Assembly: GCA_902784585.1 (NCBI GenBank)
Contig: CACZVM010000007.1
Location: forward strand, 41,803-105,802
Direction: 5' to 3'
From: an uncultured Bacteroidales bacterium
Lineage (GTDB): Bacteria; Bacteroidota; Bacteroidia; Bacteroidales; Paludibacteraceae
DNA length: 64,000 bases
Both the position numbers and the translations under genes were made by a program. A model generated the notes under the pieces. That model had not been told where the DNA came from and did not search any database. It saw only the letters and a program-made list of their open reading frames with translations. Shown piece after piece: positions 29,714 through 38,300 of this stretch (position 1 is the first letter of the stretch; each line of letters opens with the position of its first letter).

Positions 29714-29716
29714 AAA

Positions 29717-29748
29717 AAATGCGTTTTTTTGTATTTTTTAACGCATTT
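29717..29748 (-). terminator. smpB terminator
   Basis: Minus strand AAATGCGTT, 14-nt loop, AACGCATTT followed by more T. The left arm contains the smpB stop codon and the T run merges into the rpsO -33 box. Confidence 0.75.
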
Positions 29749-30202
29749 TGGCCTCTTTCATCGCTTGCTGCACCTCTCTTCGGTCATCAGCTTCGCGCAG
29801 CGACTGGCGTTTGTCGTAGCTGTGTTTACCTTGGCAGAGGGCTATCTCCATCTTTGCCAACCCGCGCTCGTTGATAAATAGTTCCAGCGGGATAATGGTC
29901 TTGCCGGTATCCTTCGTCGCCTTATCCAGTTTGCGTATCTCGCGGCGCTGCAGCAGCAGTTTTCGGTCGCGTTTGGCCTCATGGTTGGCGTAACTGCCGA
30001 ACCGGTATTCGGCTATATGCATCTGCTTAACGTACATCTCTCCGTGTTCCACGGCGCAGTAGCTGTCCACCAGCGAGGCCTTACCCTCGCGGATCGACTT
30101 TATCTCCGTGCCAAACAGTTGGATGCCGGCCGTGTACCGGTCGAGTATGATATACTCAAACTTCGCTTTTTTGTTATATATGTGGATATCCGCTTTCAGC
30201 AT
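29738..30202 (-). CDS. smpB: SsrA-binding protein SmpB
   Basis: 154 aa, family-typical. It brings tmRNA to stalled ribosomes for trans-translation. Seen: [86 protein letters not shown] (the KxxYDKR signature), and a basic C-terminal tail. Its stop codon lies within its own terminator stem. No ssrA gene was found in the window. Confidence 0.96.
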   Translation of the reverse strand: MLKADIHIYNKKAKFEYIILDRYTAGIQLFGTEIKSIREGKASLVDSYCAVEHGEMYVKQMHIAEYRFGSYANHEAKRDRKLLLQRREIRKLDKATKDTGKTIIPLELFINERGLAKMEIALCQGKHSYDKRQSLREADDRREVQQAMKEAKMR

Positions 30203-30212
30203 TCAGCTTCAC

Positions 30213-30317
30213 TATTACCAATCACCAATTACCTGACGGTGTCCCCGTCAAACGGGGAAACCCTAGACGGAAGGGGCACCAATCACCAATTACCAATTAC
30301 CAATTACCAATTACCAA
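30213..30317. repeat. Stuttered repeat tract, core CACCAATTACC, split by a hairpin element
   Basis: Copies of CCAATCACCAATTACC-like units on both sides of a 48-nt insert at 30233-30280. The insert contains CCCCGT-caa-ACGGGG at 30243-30257 inside a wider GGTG...CACC pairing. It fills the whole smpB/CNNM-CBS gap. The core is shared with 10844-10876. Confidence 0.8.
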
Positions 30318-31376
30318 TCACTCCTCTTTCGGAGCGATTTTCTTGTATTTCTTCTGCCTCTGTTCCCAGCGCTCACGGGCATATTGCTGCATGTCTATCA
30401 CGGTGTCGTTCTCGTCGATTATCTCCAGTCCGAAGATCGTCTCGATGATATCCTCCAGCGTCAGGATGCCGACGAACATCCCGTACTCGTCTATTATCTG
30501 CGCTATCTGGCTCTTCTGCTTGAGCATGCTGTCGAAGATGGTACCCAGCGTCAGGTCCTGGTCGAATGCCGGCAGCGGACGCTTGATGCCGCCCAGTGTC
30601 TTGCGGAAATGGTCTTCCGTCAGCTCTTCCAGCGCATCGTTACGCAGCACATAGCCGGTGATGTATTCGGGTGCTTCGGGTTTATAGAGCGGGATACGCG
30701 AGAAATGGTCATATTCATCGTTGTCGTAATATGCTCTGAGCGTCATGTTCTCCGGCGCTATCTTCGCCACCACACGAGGCGTCATCACGTCGTACGCATG
30801 TATCGAATCCAGACGCATCAGGTTCGAGAATATCTTGTTCTCATCCTCGTCCACCACGCCTTCTTCTTCGCCTACGTTCACCATCGACAGCACTTCTTCG
30901 CGACTCACCGAAGGCTCGTCTTCGTTGTCCGGGAAAGCACGTGTGATCAGCTCCACAAGCATCACAAACGGATATAATATAATGATTAGCGCGCGTATCG
31001 TGCGGGCGGTGAAGCCCATCAGCGCACGCCAGTAGGTCGTGCCGATTACTTTCGGTATTATCTCGCCGAAGATCAGTATCAGCAGCGTTACGATGGCTGA
31101 AACCAGGCCGAACCACTTACTGCCGAACACCTCTGTCGCCTGCATGCCTACGCCGGCGGCACCGATGGTGTTGGCGATGGTGTTGAGCGAGAGGATAGCC
31201 GCCAGCGGACGACCCGTGTCGTCTTTGTATTGCGCCATCAGCTTCGCAGGACCGTAGCCCTCTTCCTCACGCAGGTTGATATAACTGAGCGACGTGGTCA
31301 TCAGCACCGATTCCAGCACGGAGCATAGAAAACTGACGGCCATCGCACCGAATAAAAATACGAATAAAAGTCCCAT
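30318..31376 (-). CDS. CNNM/CBS-domain membrane protein (hemolysin-C / CorC family)
   Basis: 352 aa from ATG 31376 (MGLLFVFLFGAMAVSFLC). An upstream extension would lie in the promoter. N-terminal CNNM (DUF21) domain with about four membrane segments (residues 1-170: LREEEGYGPAKLMAQY, ILSLNTIANTIGAAGVG, IFGEIIPKVIGTTYW), then a CBS pair (about 200-330: IHAYDVMTPRVVA, SRIPLYKPEAPEYITGYVLRNDAL, IAQIIDEYGMFVGILTLEDIIETIFGLEI). The chain ends in a basic tail without the usual CorC_HlyC domain, so it is short for the family. Likely role: divalent-cation (Mg) efflux or transport at the inner membrane, by family analogy. Confidence 0.9.
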   Translation of the reverse strand: MGLLFVFLFGAMAVSFLCSVLESVLMTTSLSYINLREEEGYGPAKLMAQYKDDTGRPLAAILSLNTIANTIGAAGVGMQATEVFGSKWFGLVSAIVTLLILIFGEIIPKVIGTTYWRALMGFTARTIRALIIILYPFVMLVELITRAFPDNEDEPSVSREEVLSMVNVGEEEGVVDEDENKIFSNLMRLDSIHAYDVMTPRVVAKIAPENMTLRAYYDNDEYDHFSRIPLYKPEAPEYITGYVLRNDALEELTEDHFRKTLGGIKRPLPAFDQDLTLGTIFDSMLKQKSQIAQIIDEYGMFVGILTLEDIIETIFGLEIIDENDTVIDMQQYARERWEQRQKKYKKIAPKEE

Positions 31377-31392
31377 AATTCTAAAATCGGCT

Positions 31393-31425
31393 GCAAAGGT
31401 ACTACAAAAAAATTGAAGTACCAAA
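31393..31425 (-). promoter_or_regulatory. CNNM/CBS gene promoter
   Basis: Minus strand TTTGGTACTTC then GTAGTACCTTTGC, 33 nt overall, about 17 nt before the ATG. Confidence 0.72.
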
Positions 31426-31485
31426 AAAAATGGTAAAAAAACCTATTATGGGTGCATAAATAGTGTTTTTACCGGTTTATTTGGA

Positions 31486-31561
31486 GTTCGCTGAGTTTAG
31501 CGAACGTACTTTCGAAGGGGCCCCACTCGTGGGGGTGAAGAAGTGCCTCGGATGGCACTTC
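31486..31561. repeat. Three consecutive perfect hairpins
   Basis: GTTCGCT-gagttt-AGCGAAC (31486-31505), CCCCAC-tc-GTGGGG (31521-31534) and GAAGTGCC-tcggat-GGCACTTC (31540-31561), GC-rich in an AT-rich intergenic region. The form is like REP/BIME-type palindromic repeats; copy number elsewhere cannot be seen from here. Confidence 0.7.
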
Positions 31562-31608
31562 GAGCTTGAGCACCACGGTAGTGAGTCACGCGAAAGCATA
31601 GAACAATA

Positions 31609-31641
31609 CTTGCGTATTCTGATTTTTTTGTGTAATTTTGC
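31609..31641 (+). promoter_or_regulatory. Promoter of the InlB-repeat gene leader
   Basis: CTTGCGTATTCTG then GTGTAATTTTGC, 33 nt overall. It is the only good promoter match before the giant gene, giving a leader of about 675 nt. Confidence 0.7.
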
Positions 31642-31910
31642 GCCCAACTTTTTTGGGCGCGAGCGCACAACACGCAAACGCGTACATATTAAATAATAAG
31701 ATACACAAAATACAAAACGTTACGAGAATTCGATTTTTTTCTCTATTTTTTCATTTTCCCGTAACCCCAAACGGCCTTCGCCTCCTGGCTTTAAACCCGA
31801 GGCAAACGATCATTTATTTATTCGGTTTACCGCCTTTTTGTCGTGCGGCTATCAGTCCAAACAGCTGAAGCCGTACCTAGGCGGACACCGAGCGGATACT
31901 GCCTAAGTCG

Positions 31911-31965
31911 ACCGAGAGTTATCGAGATTATATCGAGATATGATCGAGACTATATCGTGGGTAAT
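31911..31965. repeat. Stuttered repeat tract, core ATCGAGATTAT
   Basis: Four degenerate copies of an ATCGAGA(T/C)-based unit of 12-14 nt in the leader region. Confidence 0.65.
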
Positions 31966-32067
31966 ACGTGATTAGAATCTTTTCCACACGGAGCGTTTTT
32001 CCTACGTAATGGATTTTTGAAGTAGTCCTAACGCAGAACTATATAATAACACAAAATACAAAACAAA

Positions 32068-32181
32068 ATGCAAAACTTACTTAACTTTAATTTCAAATCA
32101 ATCGTGCAGAGTAAGGCACGGTGGTTATTAACCTTAATCGCCATCCTAACACTTGGTGTGGGACAGATGTGGGGAGTATAG
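32068..32181 (+). pseudogene. Truncated copy of the next gene's signal-peptide region, 37 codons
   Basis: ATG to TAG. It starts MQNLLNFNF, has KARWLLTLIAILTLG, and ends VGQMWGV. The 2699-aa protein downstream starts MKNFLNLNQ and has YAAMLIMLLTLGVGQMWAG. The two share LTLGVGQMW and 16 identical nucleotides (GTGGGACAGATGTGGG), and a similar ACAAAATAC-type leader before the ATG. It may be the remnant of a lost paralogue or a short upstream reading frame with a regulatory role. Nothing else of a paralogue follows; an AT-rich repeat tract begins right after the stop. Confidence 0.7.
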
Positions 32182-32183
32182 AG

Positions 32184-32245
32184 ATCACACATTAACCACG
32201 CAATAATCACACAATAATCACCCAATAATCACCCAATAGAACCTC
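32184..32245. repeat. Stuttered repeat tract, core CAATAATCACC
   Basis: Five degenerate copies of a CGCAATAATCAC-like unit immediately after the 37-codon frame. Confidence 0.75.
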
Positions 32246-32323
32246 TATGCAGAGTAAGAAAAAACAAGGGATTGGACAGGGGTGAGTGGCTGAGAACGAC
32301 AAATATAAAAAACAAAATACATT

Positions 32324-35300
32324 ATGAAAAACTTTTTAAACTTAAATCAACTCTCGATGAGTTGGAATGAAAAACAAAAGCCGCAGCGGGCAATCCGGTA
32401 TGCGGCAATGCTAATCATGCTCCTCACCCTCGGAGTGGGACAGATGTGGGCAGGAAAAGGATTTTGGGGGTCAGGACAGTGGAATGTCAAATATTATGAT
32501 GGATCAGGCAGTGACAAATGGATTGGAGAAGGTAATGATGGTGCCACTAAAGACTTAGGTATTAAAACAACTCTTTACCTAAAAGGGAGTTGGGTTAAAA
32601 CTTGGTCTGACGGTGGCTGGACACAATCATCAGTGGTATGGAATTATGGATTATCATCTTCATATGGAAACACGAAAACCGCGACAAAGTCTTCCGTTCA
32701 AGGAAACCAAACATGGGATTTTTCTGTGGATTATAACGTTATAGCCAACGCGCCAAATAATCCAGGACAAAATACCATATATATGTATTGGCGATTAGAT
32801 GATTATGTATCTTCAACTGCTAGTTATATAAATTTCACAATCCCCGGATTTAAAAAAACAAGCGTAAGCCAAGATTTTGGTAATGTAACTGTCAGCAGTA
32901 CAAAAGATCTAACTATTTCGTTTACACAGCACTATGGAACGGCCTTGACGACAAGTAATTGCGCTCTTTCCGGTACTAATAGCTCGGAATTCGAAGTACG
33001 GAGTATTAGTGAGACAGGAGTTACCGTACGGTTTAAGCCGTCAAGTAACGGAAGTAAATCTGCAACCCTTACCATTACAGATGCACATAGCAAGACATGT
33101 ACCATTACGTTGAGTGGTAAGACACAACGTGCCGTTACATACAAAAAGGGAGATAATGGTACTGGTAGTGATATAACCGATTATAAAGTTTATAACACTA
33201 ATTTAACTTTGAGAAGTAGTGGTTTTACTCGTACCGGTTACAATCTAACAGCTTGGAACACTAGTTCAAACGGAACGAGTGGAACATCTTATGCTCTTGG
33301 GGCGACATATTCTTCAAATAACGCATTAACGCTTTATCCTACGTGGACAGCAAAGACTACTACCATTACTTTGAATAATCAAGGTGCAACTACTGCGGGA
33401 ACTACAAGTGTAACAGCCACTTACGACCAAGAGATGCCGGAAATCATAATTCCGACAAAGACCGGATATACGTTCGGTGGATATTGGGGTGCTCCTGGTG
33501 GAAGTGGTCCACAATATTACAATGCCGATGGTTCCAGTGCTCATAATTGGAACGATGAAGCATCCACTATTACTCTTTATGCCAAATGGACGGAGAACAT
33601 GTCCTCTGTTTCGTTGGTTGCTTCGCCGACGGGGAAGGGTTCGTTCACTATTGGCGGCGCAGCAGCGACAAGCACTACTGCAGGCGTAGCTACGACTCGT
33701 TCGGTGACGGCAGTTCCTATTTCCGGATACCACTTTGTAAGTTGGTCTATCACCGGTGGTGCCACTATAAGCGGTTCGACGGACAACCCCGTAACCGTAA
33801 CAGGTGATGGCACAGGAACAGCAGCCACGCTGACAGCCACCTTCGCTGCAGATGCCGCAAGTTACACAATCACATACGGCGCCGGAAATTCACCTTATAA
33901 TAACGGTACGGTTTCGGAAGGTCACTCCTATGCCAGTGGTTCTTCCCAGACAGCCGGAACCCAGATTTCGTTAACCGCTACACCTACTAACGCACACTAT
34001 AAATTAGCAGGTTGGTATAGCGAAGCAGCGTGCTCTTCGGCTATTGCCGGTGCCGGTACTACTAATCCATACGAGTTTACGTTAGGTGCTAACACTTCCG
34101 TTTATGCGAAGTTCATCCTGAAGCAATGTACGATTACTCTTAACAAGAACGGTGGTTCAACCGGTGCTGCGTCTGTTACAGCTTCGCATGGCTCTACACT
34201 TCCTTCCTTCACGGCGCATTCCCGTACAGGTTACACGCTGGACGGCTACTATACAGATCCCAGTACAGGAACGAAAATCATTGATGCCAGCGGTGCATTG
34301 GTAGCTTCCACAACATATGCCAACGCCAGCAAACAATGGAATAACGATGCTACTTCTTTGACCTTGTATGCCCACTGGACGGCAAAAACCTATGACATCA
34401 CTTATGTAGATGCCAATAACGTAGCTACTATCGCAACCAATCCTTCTACCGGAAGTACGGATGCTACTATTAACTTCACCGTTACAATGAAACCGGGCTT
34501 CAAGAGTTTGAGTGTAACGGCGGTTGATGCAGGTAGTAACACCGTGACGGTAACCAATCCGAGTTCCAATAATTATCGTTTCACCATGCCGGCAAGCGCT
34601 GTGACGGTAACAGTAACCGCAACTGCTCTGCCTGTAGTGTATGTCTTGAAGACGAAACATGCAAATTCCTCTTTGGGAGATGATGCAACCGGACTTCCGT
34701 CAACGGCTACAATATGGGCATGGACATTTTCAGGCAGTAAGAACTTCTATACTACTCCGGGCAGTTTCCCAGGCCCTTCGGCCTCTTCAAAAGCGACTGC
34801 TATTACCGATGACATCATCGGCGATGAGTGGTATCGTTTCATTCCGGATAATACCAGTTATTTTGATGGTAGCACGGCATATCATGTGATTTTGACAAGT
34901 ACAAACCGAATCCTGGATACTGAAACCACATTTATTGAGAACGGTTCTTCACATTCGGCTGCTACGCATACGGGAACGATTTGGATTGTGCCGCATGGAA
35001 CAGATGCGAACACGGCTTATTTATATACATCGTATCCGGATGAGATTGTTACTCCATATAACACCACATATTATGCAGGTGACCACGGTAGCATCAATGT
35101 CTTCGGAACAACTATAACAAGTGGTAATTCTCAAACCATAGCCACCACGAAGAACCGTACATTAACGGCTACTCCGGCAAGCGGCTATGCATTCAACCGA
35201 TGGATCACCACAGGTAGCGTAACGGTAGCGGATGCCACCAGCGCTACTACTACTGTTTCTGCTACAGGAGCAGGCGGTACGGTAACAGCTACGTATTTTG

Positions 35301-38300
35301 AGACAGTTAACAGCGGATGGTATATCAAGGGAAATCCTGCCGGTAATGATTGGGGCACTCCGACCACTCTTCCTTTGAATAGAGTTCTTCCGGGAGAGAC
35401 TAATGTATATTACCGCCCGGTTACACTCCCGGCTAATGATCAATACTTCCGATTCTGGCATGTTGAAACAGGGAATCCACAATATGGTGCGTCTACCGGC
35501 AATCTCGCTGTTTTAAAAGATACGAAATATGACATATCAAAAGAAATTGGCAAAGATGGTAATTCCTTCAAGTACAGTGCCGGTGGTACGGTTTGGTTCG
35601 TGGTTGACGCAAGTGGTGCTACCAAGAAATTCTGGCTGCAAGATCCGGTAGAGTTCTACTCTGTCAACTTCGGTTATAGCGACGGTTGTAAGACATTCTC
35701 TGCAAAAGACGGAGAAGGTAACGACCTTGTTTCCGGCAATACCTATGTATCCGGAACAGAACTCACCTTTACCCAGACCAAGAAAGAAGGCTACACCTTC
35801 GTAGGCTGGAATACAGCGGCTGATGGCAGCGGCAGTTCTTTGGGAACAGGTTCGTCCTATACCGTTGCCAGCCTTTCCGCGGATGTCAACGTATATGCGA
35901 TTTATACAGAGAACAAGACGGCTATTACTATTAATACTGACGGACACGGAACGATTACGACTCCGAGCCCGAACAGTAGTCCGTACAGTTTAGGTGTTGC
36001 CACCACGCAAGCTATCAATGCAACTGCAAATGAGGGTTACCACTGGAATACATGGACTACAAGCGGAAATGCGGCATTAGGAACGACGGCTACGACGGCA
36101 AGCAACACCGCCAAAGGTAATGGTGCGGAAGGCGGTACAGGTACTGTAACCGCCACCTTTACCCCGAACACATATACAGTACGATTCCATCGTAATGGTG
36201 GTGCAGGGGATGTTGTTGAGCAGAACTTCACCTATGGTGTAGCGCAGAACCTGACAGCGAATACTTACACCAAGACGGGTTATAACTTCGCGGGTTGGGC
36301 ACTAGCGGCTGATGCTGCGGTAACTTATGCGGATGAGGCAAATGTTTCTAACCTTACCTCGACAAATAGTGGCACATTCCATTTGTATGCAAAATGGACG
36401 CCAAAGACCACAACTATCACGTATAGCCAGAGTGGTACAGGATACGGCAGCGGTGGTCAGTCAACGACCCAAACAGCGACTTACGATGCTGCAATGCCGA
36501 CTCCGATAACAACTCCGACGGCTGCTAACGGATATGCGTTCATGGGTTACTATGATGCCCTTGAGCCGCTTGGTAATAAATATTATAATGCAGATGGTAC
36601 GAGTGCACGCACTTGGAATAAAGAAGATGCAACAGCAACACTCTACGCTTACTTCAAGAAAGCGGAGATTACAGAGTTGGTATTTGATGCAGAAACAGTC
36701 GAACCGGAGAGCACCGTAGGCGTAACGCCGACGATTAGTCCGACACCGGTAGGAACGACCATCATCTGCTGGACGATTCTGCATAGTAATGACACTCCGC
36801 TGGATCCGCAACCGGCGATGACATGGAGCGATGGCAAACTAACCTTTGCTGCTTCTACATACAGCGGAACGTATAAGGTACAGGCTGTTTTGCGCACGGG
36901 TAATGATTGCAGCGGTGGTACATCATTGGATACTGAGACTGCCAGCTTCTTGGTAGCAGGTAGCCACACCGTAACCGTCAACTACAAGTGCGGCGATGAT
37001 GTCATTAAAACAGCAACCAGTGTTACCGGACGTCCGACAGATTGGTCTGATGATATTACCGCTCCGGACATCTTCGGTTATACGTTTGTTCGTTGGGATG
37101 CTGAAGATGGTGTAACCATCAAGAACGGAGACTCCGATCCTGTAACCACCACTACGAACGCTACTATTCAAATCGAAGCAACCTATGCCGGTAAACTGAC
37201 TGCGGTATATACACAAAAGAGCATGATCTATTTCAAGAACACCTTGGGATGGAGCGATGTATATGTGAACTTCTATACCGGTAGTTATTGGAACAATCCT
37301 AAGGGTTCGGGTAATAATGGCGTAACGAACCAGAACTTGGCGATGACTCAGTATGGAGAAACCGACATCTGGTACTACGATTACGGCGCAGCAAGTATTA
37401 CGCCGAGTTTGTATGTATCTTTTACCAGCAAATCGCAAAGCAATTCCGAGAACTTCTGGCATACAGATGGTGTAGATGTTGTTTACCCCGCGAACTATGC
37501 GGATAACATACATTCGGATAGAGCTGCAGAGAATGGCTTCAAGGCAGCAACGCCTATGTTTGTGCCGTTGGCTGCTCAAGACTACGTATTGCTGAATGGA
37601 AAGGCGCATTACTATAACGCCGGTTATTGGTCACGATACACACCGGGTACGGGTTACAGACTTGAGATTTATAACGAGGCTGGTAATTCAATGATCAAAT
37701 ATAAAGATTTTGAATCAGCAGATGACTTGATGCCGATGAAGGCAGTTCTAGATTTGGAAGGCGGACAGACCTATAAATTCCAAATCAGACGTGGTGGAGA
37801 AAGTAGTGCCGGTATCTACTACGGTAATAGCGGAACAATGGACTATACAAATCACGGTCAGGATGTTGCATGGGATTTGACTAATTATCCGAGTATGTCT
37901 AAGGCTGGCATCACAACGAACGCTGCCGGTGACTACACCTTCAATTTGAGTTATTCGGCTTATCATAACAAATCAACCGGTAAGGATGAATACCGTCTTC
38001 GTATAGCCGTTGATTATCCGGTAGCGAGCGGTGACTACCGATTGGTATATAGCGATGCTGTACAGACAAAACCGTTAACTTCGGCGATCGTAAACAAGGT
38101 GAATGATGGTACGGATATCGTTTCGTTCTTCGTTCGCCCGGGTTCAACACCGGTACTGCGTATCCAACAGGCAACAGTCAATCCGTCAACCGGTGCAATC
38201 ACTTGGAATGAGTATCCGAATTCCGGTACACCGACGAACCAGATTACCGGCACGATCGCAAGTACCATATCTTCGAGCGGAACAGAGGTTTACAACTTCA

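Larger units (their letters stand above)
31640..32323 (+). other. Long leader / intergenic region before the InlB-repeat gene
   Basis: It begins with a perfect hairpin GCGCCCAA-ctttt-TTGGGCGC (31640-31660) right at the expected mRNA 5' end. It then holds an AT-rich stretch, a GC-richer stretch with short pairings (TAGGC...GCCTA near 31880-31904), an ATCGAGATTAT repeat tract (31911-31965), the 37-codon frame at 32068-32181, and a CAATAATCACC repeat tract (32184-32245). I recognise no riboswitch and no tRNA in it. Confidence 0.6.

Noticed and set aside
30213-30317. CRISPR-like appearance of the repeat tracts (here and at 63283-63355, 32184-32245)
   Set aside because: Units are 10-13 nt, imperfect and directly adjacent, with no constant repeat separated by unique spacers, and no cas genes are present.
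31640-32067. Possible riboswitch in the long leader
   Set aside because: Only short generic pairings seen; no known aptamer core recognised and the gene downstream is not metabolic.
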